A stretch of 64,000 nucleotides of DNA from Thunnus maccoyii (lineage: Eukaryota > Chordata > Actinopteri > Scombriformes > Scombridae), in the NCBI RefSeq assembly GCF_910596095.1, contig NC_056550.1, positions 15,718,501 through 15,782,500 on the forward strand. The letters are read 5' to 3'. Positions within the stretch are counted from its first letter, which is position 1. Each line of letters opens with the position of its first letter. Under the pieces are notes generated by a model. It did no database searches and was not told the origin of the DNA. It was given only the letters and a program-made list of their open reading frames with translations. This document shows, in pieces, positions 22,781 through 36,500 of the stretch. A program made the position numbers and the translations under genes.

Positions 22781-24039
22781 GATTCTGGTGAACTGAAAGA
22801 CTGTTGGACCTTGGACTTCATTGCTAAGGAACAAAAGATTTGCACACATGGCAATGTCCATGTCATAAAAGGCCTTTTGTAGCTTCAGCTTCACATTACA
22901 AAGGAGTGGGTCACTGACTTTCTGACTGACTGATTGCTCTCCTGACAATGTGCGAGCATTTACGCCCAGCCTAGTGTCTACGTGGGGTACCTCACCTCCA
23001 CACAGGCCAGGCCAGGATTACTGAAGGACACTGCCCGAGGGAACATGCCACTGCGGGGACACTTTGACTGATCCTACTCTCCTACAGCCCCTCCCGCTTG
23101 GTGCCTTGAGCAAGAACACATGGAAAAAGGCTCTGTCACATTCCCCCACTTCCATCTGAACTCCTGAGAATATCCCCCCTCGCTCGCTCTCTCTTTACCC
23201 CATCAGGACTTTCCTCATCCCTCCCACATGCCTTTCCACTATTTCCTCCATCCAACATCCTCAGTTTCTGCCTTGATTCCAGTCATTTCCTTGACATAGC
23301 CCAGTGTGTACAGCCTTTTGATACACAAATTAGGACGCACACACTTAAATTTAAACCCCACCATCAACAGATGTCTGTCTTTATTTCTTTGTGCCAAAGA
23401 AAGAAGATTATTTTCTCTCTCACAGTGGAAAGAATATTGACTGAGAGTGAGTGGCAAATCCCTTTGTCAGTCTGAAAATAGGGTACAAGGCTGTTCTCTA
23501 GTGAATACTGATCATGTTTGTGCTCTGAGTGACTCTGGGGTTTCCCTTTCCTACGCTTTTTCTTTCAGAGAGAGTGGCTGAATGTAGCTGTGAATAGGTT
23601 CTTTCTGTTGGTGTGTGGTCTCATGATGAGACACACAATGGCATTTTATTCTTGTCTTAAACATTCTTGCGTAGGACAGAAAACGCAAATCACGGAAGGA
23701 GAAAGTGCAATGTACAGAATGTATAGAGCTTGAAAGGAGTCTAGACTGTCTCCAGTGAAGGACTGTGTAGTAGCACCCCTTTACCCTTGAAAACTATCAT
23801 TGATCACTATTGCATCGATCCCAGCTACCATGTTAGTGACGTTTGTTGCTGAGTAAAATGTGTCTATGCATCCAGAGGTAGCAGTTAATACACAATGCCA
23901 AAGACTTTCCAATTACCCGGCTGCAGTCACCTTCCTGCTTCAATAGAGATTGCAGGGTACAAAGGAGTGATGTCTGCGCAATGTCAGTCTATTCCCTCTT
24001 TTTTTTGAGACAATGTTGCCTCAAAAAAAGAGAATAAAA

Positions 24040-24072
24040 TGATGATGATGATGATGATTATTATTATTATTG
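24040..24072. repeat. (GAT)n(ATT)n microsatellite
   Basis: A pure GAT run passes into ATT repeats, followed by a very AT-rich 60 bases. Confidence 0.9.
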
Positions 24073-26290
24073 TATAACATTATAATTTATAATACTATAA
24101 TTATTATAATTGCTATAATAACTATTATTCTAATAAAATTATTAACAGTGTGCAGACCTCACTCCTTTTTACCTTGTAATGAAATTTTTTTTGTCTCGTA
24201 CCTGAATAATTTGCCTGGATGTGCATACACTTGGTCCCTCTCCTGCTTCAATGGACACAGTACAGTGGATCAGTCCTATCTGACACTTTTTTTGCAGCTC
24301 ATTGTGCATTTGAATGTTCTCTTGCATAGTGATTTGCATAGTCAGCCAAAGTCTGTTACTTTCAACAAAGGGAAGAAATCAGGCAAAAAGAAGTAATGGT
24401 GGAACACAAAAGCAGAAACTGGCATGTCATTCCTTTCACCTTTATGTAGGAGTGGGGAGCTATCCTTGTGGTTAGATTGGGATGAGTCATCCGGAACAGA
24501 AAAGTATTATTCTTAGGGGATATGATGCATTACAGCAGCAACTAACTGGATGTGGAGAATGTCATTTATGAACCTTTCTTCTTTGACAAAAAGGATTAAC
24601 ATAGATCAGTTTGTACCTGCAAACACCTGCATATGGCCACATCAACCCTGTGTTTCTTTTAAGGTTAACATGAATGGAAGTGCTCATAAAGACAAGTATT
24701 TATGAACATGTACTATCCTCTAAACAGTAAGACAAGAGAGAAACCCCAGGATTACGTTACATTAGATTATGGTAACGGCATTGCAGCAGACTGTCTCGTT
24801 TCTATGGACTGTAGCATATCGGTCTGTCTGTCTCTCCTATCTTCAGATCTGTTCACTTGATTTGGGATTTGCGCCAATCAATTAACCTTCAAGGGGTGGA
24901 GTTAATGGAGTTTTAACTTTTCGCAGATGTATCATTGAACTGTGCTCAACTATTTTTGTTAAGTAATTGATGAAATCATTAGCTGTGCAATGTTTAAGAA
25001 AGTTGACAGAAGAGCTGTGGTTACGAATGTCGTGTTTGTATGTGATGTTGCTTTAGATTTAGAAGCTGTCCAGCAACGCACACAGTATTTTCACTCAGAG
25101 AAGGATGTTGCATCGTTGTACTTGGTAATTTTCAAACTATTTTGTGCCAGTATGTTGCCACATTGATGGTAGGTGACCAGAAATGGTTTGTAAGAGATGT
25201 GAAGTGATTTCCCCTCTGCCTTTTGAAAAATTAAAGGGAAAATCTACCTCACTGTGCTGCGGGGAAATATGTCCCTCACCCAGCGGACAGCCATGCTGTC
25301 TGCCTTTGCTGTTGATCACTCCAGTGAGTGACAAAAATATGTTTGTTTGTGTGCCCTCTAATATTTGGTGCTGTATATACAACTATTTTATATTCATACT
25401 GTATATTTCTACTTATATGTAAATTTGAATTGTTGTATTAAAGAAATGTTATGTGAAAACATCTGTCTGTGATATTGTAGCACAAAGGTTTGTGGCATAA
25501 GGAGAAACTCCCTGAGCATTAATCAAAAAATATCTTTGTACAAACTTTTCTGCTTTGGGAGATTATTCAGGATCATCTACAGGGTAATGACAATAAACTC
25601 TATCCCAAAAGGTCTGGAATAATCTCTGGACAGAGCTAAAAATACAGAAGACGGATGGGGGTGGATAGTGAGAAGACAATGAACTGACACGCTGTTTCGA
25701 CTATTTGAACACTGTCCACATTAGATTGCAATTGTCACTGCACTTAATCATTTACAACATAAAAAAAATCTTTGATTGAGGAGACCACTTGAGCTTACAC
25801 TTTGGTTCAGATCTAGATGCTGTATATAGGCACATGTGCTGCCCTGCCAGTTTAAATGACTGGTACAGATAGCTGGAGACATGCGGGATACTTCGGTTGT
25901 TAGGAAAACAGACAGTAGAAAGGGATTAAAACGGCACCACCCAGAACAAATGACACCCCCTACTGGCAAAATAATGAAATGGGCAAAACAGTCACTCCGC
26001 AACAAAGATATTCTACACTGCATATCATTAACATGGTCTGCCCAAGTAAGACTCACAGAACTGTTGACTAGGAATTTATTTTATATTTGAAGTAACACAT
26101 CTCACTGTACGCTGGTGCTGGGAAATGGCTGTGGGTGTGGAGGGAACAGTTTTGGGTCTGAATAAAGGGTGGGGAGGCCAACAAGGGCAAAGTGCAGATG
26201 GGGTGGAAGTGGTCAGTTGGGATTGCTAGGGTCAGCACAGATTACAGGAAACCAGATGGGAGCAACTCATCCGCCTCTCAATCTCCAGAA

Positions 26291-26437
26291 TTTGGCGTAA
26301 AACTCAAGCATTCAGCGCTATTTGGCTTATATCAACATAATTTGGCGTAAAACCCAAGCATTCAGCGCTATTTGGCTTATATCAACAGAATTTGGCGTAA
26401 GACCCAAGCATTCAGTGCTATTTGGCTTATATCAAAC
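26291..26437. repeat. 50-bp tandem repeat, three copies
   Basis: The unit begins TTTGGCGTAAAACCCAAGCA and ends with GGCTTATATCAACA plus two bases. Copies start at 26291, 26341 and 26391 and differ at only a few positions; the third is cut short at about 26437. Spacing is exactly 50 bases. Recent local duplication is the simple explanation. Confidence 0.95.
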
Positions 26438-28858
26438 TTTGATACAGAAAAACTGACACTAGTTCAAAAATGCAAAGCCAGAAATACACAACAAGCAGCA
26501 CAATGTGACATTAGGAAGTCTGGAAACAATTCTGTTGTGTATTTAATTAGTCACCGCTTGCTGTTGGTTCCAGTTAATACCTTTGTAGTCAGGAATAACA
26601 TTTCAATTCTACTTCAGATATTATGACGCAGTTTGGGAGACAGGTGGGAATCATACATGCTTGGCCAGACAGTCAAATTGAATCACAAGCACAATGAAAT
26701 TAAAACGCCGTCTCAGTATAGGTATTGTAATAGAGATAAATGAGATACAGATGAGATGCACCTGGATATAATCACTCAGAGACTTGAGAATACTGGAATA
26801 ATATAATACTGTCACAGATACTGAACACTGATTATTCTGGAAATCTCAGTCATGAATAAAATACATTATAGATGCAGGAAAAAAGAAACTGGATTTCTCT
26901 ATACCCCCATGAAAGACCCACTCTCCTGTCTGACTTTTTCATATTCTGTCACTCTCTTTTTATAACAAATGTCAGCGTTTCAGTCCACAAATGCTTTTTT
27001 TTCAAGATGTGTTCTCCAGTGGATGTCAGGTTTCTTTAATTAATGCTTTAATTAATACTTACTTCTTATGAAGTAAACTGTTCAAGTGTGAAGCCATTGC
27101 TTTCCCATCTACTTTTCAGATCAAACTCAGTTACTTCATGTGGGAGGTACAGTCTTTATAATGACACATCTTTTTTAGTACAATATGCTGAGAAATAATG
27201 GATGCTTAGAGAACAAAAATTATAGACTTGGACCATGCAGTTCTGCAAGCTTATTGTGTATGGTTTCATTGGTGTAATTATTTTCAATTTAGGTTAAATG
27301 CACTGCCCGATTTCTTTTTCCTAGCAATTACTGGTCACTTTGTTTTTTTACCGAGAACATGGTTGAGATGGGTTGGAGTTTCTATGGAAACACTGACTGC
27401 ATCCAATTGAGGATGTCACAGCCTCTGCCCCATCTGAGGTCACTCAGATACAAGATAATTTGATCATACAACACCTCCAGTATGAAATGCAGCAAAAATT
27501 ACGTGCCTCAGTGAACACATGGAAAAATAACAAATGTATTTTCTTTATTCACTATCACGCATGTGGCCTACGTTTATAGATGGGTGACAGATAAGGCAGA
27601 AGGCCACATATTTTTCTATTGACTTGCCCTGTTGTAGTGCATTTGGGAAGTATATAAATGATATAAATTACTAATTGTTTTAAACTTACCAGAGCATTTT
27701 ATTCTATTCCTCTTAAAAGCAACTATTGAGTCATAGCGGAAATGTTGAACACCGGCTCTTGGAGGTGATGATGAGATTGAGTGAGCTGGTGATGCACAGA
27801 TCAATAGACAGCCTGAAAGGAACAAATGATTGCCACTGTAGTGTACTCTGCTCCTTTATGACCCTCTTCAAAAGACCAATCAAGAGGACACTATTCTGGC
27901 AAGGGAGTAGTCTATTCATTCACAATAGGGATCCAACACAATGGTCTTAATCATCATGTAATTTCCTCAAAGGCAGCTGCGTCAGAGGCCATACCAATCT
28001 TTCTCTTTATTCGTTTACATCTCCACAAGGACACACAAATATTGATGAATTGATAAGTTTTCTGTGTGTGTGTGTCTGTGTGTGTGATGTACAAAAGGAC
28101 AAGACATAATGATTTCTTAATGTCCCCTATTATAAGGTACACATCAATAATCTTGTTTGCTCCACCAGCGTTTTCATTCTTTGTACTTGCCATTATGCTC
28201 ACATTCACTTAGGTTTACTTTGGACTTTGATTTCTTGATTAACCTATCCTCAAACCCTCAGTGTCTAATATAACATTTTCCCCCCACTGGCCAACTTGGC
28301 CAGTAGATTAGGGTTTTACTGGCCCCTTTTATATTTTCATTGGCCCGGCAACCAAAAAATGAAAATAACTTTTTTTCCATCATATTGGTGATCTATTCAT
28401 TGTATACATAATAAGTACAAAAGTGAAGTTCCCTTTAGATTTGGTTGTTTTCCTTTAATTATGGATATATAATGTTGATATATTACACAAATATGGATCA
28501 GTAAATGAATGGTGTATAAATGTAGGTTTCTCCATATTTTGTCCTCCTCCCTCTGCTGCTACTGATCACAGACTCACTGCTGAAGGTACTGTTGGTAGAG
28601 AGGAAGGGCAGGCAGCCTGAAGTCTACATGAATCCAACTAATTTTACGATATTTAGCTAATTAGACTCATTCGTTACATACAATGAACGTTCATCAAAGT
28701 TCACTATTAGCATAACGAGCTCCGTACTACTGTTAAACATAGCGGCTGCGGATAAGAGGGGAGTTGACTGCTGGAAGTCAAAGACTGTTCAACAGTTTGA
28801 TAAATTACGACTCGAGTGCATAAAACCTGAAGTCCGTTTCATTCTGTCCGTTGTGGAC

Positions 28859-28880
28859 TGTGTGTGTGTGTGTGTGTGTG
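28859..28880. repeat. (TG)n microsatellite
   Basis: A dinucleotide run of about 22 bases. Confidence 0.9.
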
Positions 28881-30062
28881 CAGCTCAGCCCCGCCCTCGT
28901 GCAAACAAGCAAAGACAGAGAGCAGAGGAGAGAGAAGGAGAGGCAAACATCCCATCCTCTCCCCACAAGCAGTGGAGAAAGTGTGCGTGGTTTGCATGGT
29001 TTATTATGTACAATGTGAAATTTCAGCAGTAGCGTTCATCATTTTCTGCGCCGTACAGCGATGCAATGTTGGCTCTGTACACTGTGATTCCAAATTATTT
29101 ATCAGCTGCCTAGCAGGTGAGCCCAATTTATTGTCCGCCATGACTGATTGTCCAATCAACTTTCCCTGCATGTCGGACCATGACCCTTCCAGTATCATAC
29201 CAATCAAATATGAACTTCCTTGCATCCATATCCTGTGGCTCAGTCTGCAAATGTTAATGTGCATTTGGCGGAATGGTATAATTGAGTTTATTCTTTACTT
29301 AATCATGATTAAATCGCCAATATAGATCAGTTGAGCTTGAAACTTCATTCATGGAGCCGATTTGTTTAGTCCTTATGAATGCTACTAGAGAAACATAATG
29401 CTTATTCCATATATTTTTAATTTAATTTTGGAGAAGAAATTCACGGATGTGAATGGAATAGGATTTGGTAACAAGATATTACACAATTGAATTAGTAAAG
29501 GCTTGTTAATGTGGCAGTTGCAATCACAGATATGCCTGATGAATAAAAATGAAAGCTAATCAAGCCAGATTTTTACTTACAAATTGGCTATGAAGGATTA
29601 CAGTTCATCATCACTTCAAATATGTTAGTCTTTGTCCTCAAATCATAGTCCTGGGCTGAAAAGACTAATTTGACAGGAGTTATTTCATCTTCAGTTCCTT
29701 CCAAATAAAAATATTTTACGCCTTCTATATCATTACAATAGAAGAAATATAAATCCTCGAAAAGAAGACAACAATACAAGCTTCATTTGCCAGCACCTTA
29801 TTGCTTTATCAATTAAGATTTGCTATAACTCTTTGTGCTCTGGACAATCAAAAGACAGACCATTTATCACTGTGAATGTGGCACAATATATTTTTTAAGG
29901 GACTATTCACTTGCACTGCCAATAAAAAAATCTACTCTGGCCCTAACTGTGCGCCTGTCCCTTTAAACGGGGTACCTTTAAACGGCATTCTCTGTCCAAC
30001 TACATGTCCCACAATCCACAGCAAATAGGTGGGTCTGTGGACGGTCGTCGTAATCAGGTCAA

Positions 30063-30328
30063 CCAATCACATACGTTCATTGGCGAGCGCGTACTTCGAA
30101 ATGGCATTACGCTGTCCAATGATCATTCGATATTTTACAGTTTATAAAATCCGACCAATCAGTGCTTCCATTCTTCACGCTAACCAATCAAGAAACTACT
30201 AGGTCGTAGAGGGGCGTACCCGTGCTCGACCAGTCAGATTGAATATGGAGTTTAAACTCTGAGCGCGGGCGGTCCTAGAGTAGCTTTGGGGCGGGCCCAG
30301 CAATTGAGGACGCGTGCTTGAATTTGAA
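30063..30328 (+). promoter_or_regulatory. ccnf: ccnf cell-cycle promoter with CCAAT boxes and CHR-like element
   Basis: CCAAT boxes lie at 30063, 30116, 30155 and 30184, with a reverse one (ATTGG) at 30079. A GC box, GGGGCGGGC, is at 30288-30296, and TTTGAA in AATTTGAATTCAGG is at 30323-30328. No TATA box is seen. Several NF-Y sites plus a CHR is the known layout of G2/M genes repressed by DREAM and activated by B-MYB/FOXM1. Motifs are seen directly; function is inferred. The ATG is 226 bases downstream of the CHR-like motif. Confidence 0.6.
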
Positions 30329-30553
30329 TTCAGGCAAGAGCTGACAACTTCTTAAGATATTAGTTAACTACTGCAGCATAACAGAGACAGCGAGCTGTAT
30401 TGTGACACGAATATATAATTTCCTGGTGAATTCGACTCTACGTTTGTGAGTGTGTAGTATTTAGCGAGTATCACTGCAACATTTAAATCGCTACTCCGTG
30501 CTGTAACGTTAGCTACAGGCATCACTGTCCGAGGAGAGATCACTGCACTTGCA

Positions 30554-33500
30554 ATGAAAGCGGGCGGTAAGTAACTTTATCCAACTTAAACTAGCTCCTA
30601 CTACCAGAAATATGCGAATGACTGTTACGGAAAGACGACTGTTTTAGAACCAGTGTTAAATTGTTGCAATTTGACAGAGATAGCACTGGTAACTAGCTCC
30701 TAGCCAGCACCAACGTTAGGTAACGTTAACGTTAGCCATGGGTTCCTCTTGGAGTTTGAAATAGACTAATGCTGGCAGTAACTATGTAAAATGCGTGTCC
30801 TTCTGAATCTTAACGATTTTGTGGTGTTTGAGAACTAATATATGTTAATATATATGAAAATGGGCGTAACGTAATGCTACTTACATTTAAACCACAGGAG
30901 GGAAATTTGGGCGCTCACTTGGTTTGACTTAGCAGCCTCAGTTCACCTTCGTTAGAAAGCTGCTAACGTTAATGCTTTATTATATGATGTTGTATTCTCA
31001 CTTTAATACCTTTTTAGAGGTTATTATCTTTCCATGAATTTAAAAATTCAGACCAGGTATTTGACCAGACCTCCCGGAGATGCCTTACGTTATTTACGTT
31101 AGGCATTTTGAATGGGGAGCTATATCCTTCGTCTTAGTGTGCCTGGCTACCAGTGAACATACTAAGCGACCACAGGCCTGCTTTAAATGAACTGCAAATA
31201 TTTGTGTAACATTAATGTGAGAATGAGTTTGTTAGCCCTGCACTTAGATGTGAAATGCTTCTGGGTGATTTTGTTGTGTGTGTTTACCTACATGCTATGT
31301 CTTTAGCTGAATATGAGAATTAAACTCAAGGATGGGGGAAATGAATGAATTGTGTGAGTTTAAATCCCTTTTTTCTTTCAGTAGTCCACTGCCGTTGCTC
31401 AAAATGCTACTCGGTTCCGGCACGGAAGCGGGTCCGTAAGCGAACTCCAACTGTCACCTTGCTGTCTCTCCCTGAGGAGGTCCTCCTTTGTGTGCTCCAG
31501 TGCCTCTCTGCTGAGGATCTGCTGTCTGTCAGAGCGGTGAGTAAACATACTGTACTCACTGTAGCACTCCTACACAACATCTAGCATGTATGTGCCTTGT
31601 CATCCCAGATTTGTTCTGGCTCAGCGTCTTGTAACCACCTGATTTGATGGGTCAGATGTTTCTTTTGTTGAGTGACTTAATGGCTTGACCTCTGTTACAG
31701 GTTCACTCCCAGCTGCGGGACATTGTTGACAACCATTCCAGTGTTTGGGCCAGGGTCAGTTTCAGAGACACGTGGCCATCCCCCAACAGCTTATGGTTAT
31801 TTGAAAGGTGCAGTGTCTTTTGTCAAATTAAAAAAAACAAAACAAAAAAACAATGTGTTTTTGTTTTTCCATCTGTATGGATTTTTATCTGAATTCTCTC
31901 TCTTCCTTCAGAGCTGCAGAAAAGGGAAATTTTGAAGCAGCTGTGAAATTAGGGATTGCTTATTTGTACAATGAAGGACGTAAGTAAAACACTTCACAAC
32001 TCCCTAACTCAAACATTTTGTAGGCATTGCACTTATGTTTTTCCTCCTTTTCATATGCTGGTTGGTCCTGTGTTAGTACATGTAACCTTTATCCTACATG
32101 ACCCTGATTTTAAATAAAGGTCAAGTGAAATTTAAGGGGAAAAAATACTTTTTTGATGGATGCTCTTAGTGATTGCAGCTCATCACTTGTGCCTTGTCTC
32201 TCTCCATCAGCATTGTTGAGCGATGAGGGGCGAGCGGATGTATGTGGTCGGAAGGCCTCCCACTTCTTCAGCCTGGCCGAGAGCCTGCGCTCTCCTTTGG
32301 CAGATCCCTTTATCTGGGTGTTCATCCGTCCACCATGGTCGCCCACTGGCAGCTGCTGCAAGGCCGTGGTGTTTGACCGTCTCAAGGCTGAGTGTGACGA
32401 CAACATGGTAGGTTTTGCTACAGTTTAGGGGACAAGACAGTGTTGTTCATTTTCACCCAACCTTGATGGAAAATTAACCTGCATTCATTTTTAGCAAGAA
32501 CTTGTGACTACAATTAATAAGCACAGAAAATAGTCTTGATTTCTCCTTTTCTGTTTTTATTAATGCAAGTTTCAGGGCAGTGGCGGTATTTCCACCAATC
32601 ACAAATAATAGTCTAAAAAAGGTTGAGTTTCTGTTATTGCTCAATGGACAGACTATTGCTTTGAAATATTGAAAAATTACTATTGCTTTAAATTCACAGA
32701 GAAATATACATTACATTCATGTATACATGATCGTTTCATAGAAATTGAAAAGGTTTAGTGCTGAATTCACACTTCTTTTTTTTTCTTTACAGGAGAAGAA
32801 GGGGCCCTTGTTGCACTGTTTGGCCAGAGTTTTGCAGCTGTTTGAAGTGAGTGTGAAAGTGAGACTGAATCTGACTGGCTCTGTCTCTCTCTGGGTGTGG
32901 TTAACACAGTTTCTAGTCTCTAATAAAAATGTAGAGCTTAGTGCTACTGTCATAGGGGGCTGTTTGACTACTCATCAACTGCACAGATGGGATAATTTTG
33001 TTTTTTTCCCCCTTTCCATATAACACAGTTGTTGCCTCAGAGTCCCTGTTGGTTCTTCTCACTCACAGCCCTGGTTTGCTGTATTATTAAACAGTGTGAC
33101 AAATTATTTCATGCAGCTTAATTAGAACTCTGGTTTGCAGGCTCATGACACACAGGCTTTATGTGCAGAGCAGACTATAATGTTTGACTGCGTGAACAAA
33201 GTCTAGATTTTCTATTCACATCTGGAACCATGTCACCTTTTTCCAGGAGGATGAAAGACGTTCAGACGCCATATCGATGCTGGAAGAGTCTTCGCAGGCT
33301 GGCTGTTTACAGAGCTCCTACCTGTTATGGGAGCACAACCGTAAAGCAGCTGTGAGTCTGAATGTCTCATTCAGAATAAGAATCAGTGTTACTCTTGGAA
33401 ATGTTGACCTTATTGATCTAAGCTATTGTTTAGTTTCTCCATGTCAAACTCAAGTTTATTAAAAACAAAATTAAATCAATAGTTAAAAGGTTTTGTTGCA

Positions 33501-36500
33501 TGTACAAAAATCTTTTGTGGGTATATTCATTGAAAAATATTGCTAAACCCAAGATTAATTTAATTCTTTCCTTATTTTTTTTAATTTTAGATGGCAGATC
33601 CAGGCAGGTACCTTCAATGTGTACGAACTCTGAGGGACTATGCTGGCAAAGGATGCTGGGAGGCACAGGTGTGTGATTATAACAGCTTGTCCTCACAGGA
33701 GACTACACAGGCCACTTAACAGCTTGCACCATATGCATGTAACCACGCCCAATGCGTAATTTTGCACTTCAGTACGATTTTCTTTTGTTTTACGTGTGTT
33801 ACTACGGTGACTGTGTGTTGGTTTCTGGGTGTTGCCCAAATGCAGGTGACTGTTTCTGAGTGCGTCTTGTGTAGAACGTGTCTGAAGCTCATGCTGCTCT
33901 GCTAACGTGCTGCTTTGGCTACACAGGCTTTGTTGACATTTTGTAAGATGGATTATTGTCTTGTGTCATTATGTTGCAGCAGTTGGTTTAATGTGTTCTT
34001 CTTTGTCAGTCTGCAGCTTTATTCTCCCACGGTTGTTCACTTTAATAATACAAAAGACTGTAAATTGTTTGTCACTTTTCATCTGTCAAGTTTTTGTTCG
34101 TTTCTTTTTCATTTCCCACTCCTCTATTTGTCCAGCATTGAAAGTTGTCAGTGTCAGGAGGACTTGACGGTTGTTGACATACTGTTGATTTTTCATCGCC
34201 ATTCACAGCTTAATCAAAGCTGTACCACTGAATCACAAAAATGACTCATCCAAAACACAGGCTCTTACTAAAATCCTGCTAAGTAATTACAGCAGAAATC
34301 TGTTGCAGTACTCAACCTCATTGTCATCTTTTTAGTGGGACCAAGTTCAACAAGCTGTCAAGCCACTCTGAAATATTATTGAACACCTGGTCTTTTCTTT
34401 ATCCAGCTCTCTCTGGCCAAAGTGTGCAGCAGTGGGAATCCACTGGGTTTGGAGGCAAAGGCCTGCTCTGACTTAGTGGCCCAGCTTTTCAGTTCTTCTA
34501 ACCTGGCATCGCGTCGCTGTGCTCAGAGCATCCTCAGACGAGGCATCAAGGACACCATGAGGTAGGCGGGAATAGAAAATCCTCCAAGCTATTACTGGCA
34601 GGATTACAGTCTGTTGGTGAATATTTTTCTAGAAAATTGAATGATCCTATTGGTGTTATTGTGATGACTCACTGAGTTTTGATCATTTTAGCTCTCTTTA
34701 ATGACATTACTAAAGAGAAGATGAAAGAGAACATTAGCACAAGTGTGCCAGTAAGGCTGGGCGTTATAGCTGAAAAGTTTATTACAATAAAATGTTTAGT
34801 GTCCTTTTTTAATCAACAATTTCCTCACCGCCTGCACTCATTTCTAACTCAACGCTGTTTCTGTTGTTGTGTCCCATGTCGATGGTGCAGCCGAACAACA
34901 TAACTGTTAAATGATTGGCTGTTTGTGTGTCATTCATAGCAAGGGATATGATAGGTTGTTTATGAGCCAGGGAGGAAACACGCTTGGGGTTTGTTCATGC
35001 AACTAAACTTGCATTTCAAACTGCATTTAATGTATTAAAGTGAAATTACTGAACATTCTATTGACCAATTTTCTTACTGCTATTGATGAAGTGTCTATTG
35101 TCGGTATGTATCGCTATCGTTTTATTGCCCAGGCCTATGTGTCAGTATAAAGATAATCCTTTCCCAGTAAGACAGGGGACACAACACATAGCCGTTAGGC
35201 TGATTTCAAGTCATGATGTGGCCATAGTGGCTGATTTTTCAAGATCAGATAATGTCTGCTAGTTTAGGGTGGTTGCTGTTGACATTTACCCTAGATTATT
35301 TTATGCATGAGGGTTACAGACTTAAACCAATTGCCTCTCATTACTGTGCAATTCACATTTAGATTAAAAAATTCTGTATTTTTTCAGACCAGAATATCCC
35401 TTTTTTGGCCACATGATCCTCATTTTTTTTCTTCCCCTTTATGGTTCTGTAGGTACATCCTGGTGGACTGGCTTGTGGAGGTGACCACCATGAAGGACTT
35501 CTCCAGCCTGACGCTGCATGTTACAGTGGGTTGTGTGGACCGCTACCTGGCTCTGCGCTCTGTCCCTAAGGCTCGCCTACAGTTGTTGGGAATTGCCTGT
35601 ATGGTAGTTTGTACACGGTAAGAAAGACATTACATGAAAAGAATATTTGTATTTTGTTGTGAATGAACACAAATTGATTTATATTTGTAACTTATATTTG
35701 TACTTCCATGACAATGTTTGGTTCTTTTCCTTTTTCAGCTATATCAGTAAAGAAATCCTGACCATACGAGAAGCTGTTTGGCTCACAGACAACACCTACA
35801 AGTATGAGGACTTGGTTCGGATGATGGGAGAGGTTGTCTCTGTGCTGGGGGGAAAGATCAGGGTGAGTACATAAACAAATATCTCTCTCATGTAATCTAT
35901 ATTTTTATATGTATAATTTCATGCTGAAGAATCTTTTTGGAAATTCAAGCACTGTGTTTGAACAAATGTTAAGAGAGTCATTTTATGCTCAGAGCCCCAC
36001 ACTGCTGGACTACGGGGAGGTGCTGCTGTCTCTGCACCCTCTAGAGAGGCGGACCACTCACCTGTTCAGCTACATCTGTGAGCTGTCCCTGCTCTACTCT
36101 GCTCTCGCCACACCACCTCCTGCCAAACTGGCCTGCGCTGCACTGCTGCTTACACGTGCTCTACATCATTATGGTAATAACACTCACTGACACACACTTA
36201 AAACATGCCAGTTTGGAAAGATGTATTGTTTCAGCCTTTTAACACAAACATGTGATGCAAATATTTTTTCAAACGAATACAATTTATGGTTTTAGTTGAG
36301 TGTTAAGTTTATGTTCACCTTGAATTATGCTTGCTTGTCTCCTGCAGCTCCTATCTGGCCCAGCCAGTTAGCTGACTACACAGGTTTCTCCAAGCAAGAC
36401 CTCACCCCCCTCTCTGTGCTGCTCTATGTCAAGTGGTAAGCTTCTCAAAGTGTGTGTTTTGACTGGATTGGTAGCCAAGAAAGTTATTTCTCTCATTCCC

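Larger units (their letters stand above)
22810..30055. other. gene-free region before ccnf
   Basis: No protein-coding exon or RNA gene could be supported. Small open frames occur (the longest is 153 codons from 28864, starting in a TG repeat) but have no family resemblance or splice support. A 50-bp tandem repeat and microsatellites are listed separately. The stretch 28280-28340 has a short TTGGCCAGT-type palindrome. Could hold distal enhancers of ccnf or of the TMEM100-like gene; nothing in the sequence shows this. Confidence 0.6.

Noticed and set aside
26291-26437. CRISPR-like array
   Set aside because: The copies are contiguous with no spacers and the genome is vertebrate; it is a simple tandem repeat.
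28864-29325. 153-codon plus-strand frame
   Set aside because: Begins in a TG microsatellite, has no recognisable domain, and no supporting promoter or poly(A) context.
33915-34244. 109-codon frame in ccnf intron 8
   Set aside because: Between well-defined coding exons, low-complexity hydrophobic composition, no splice-phase fit.
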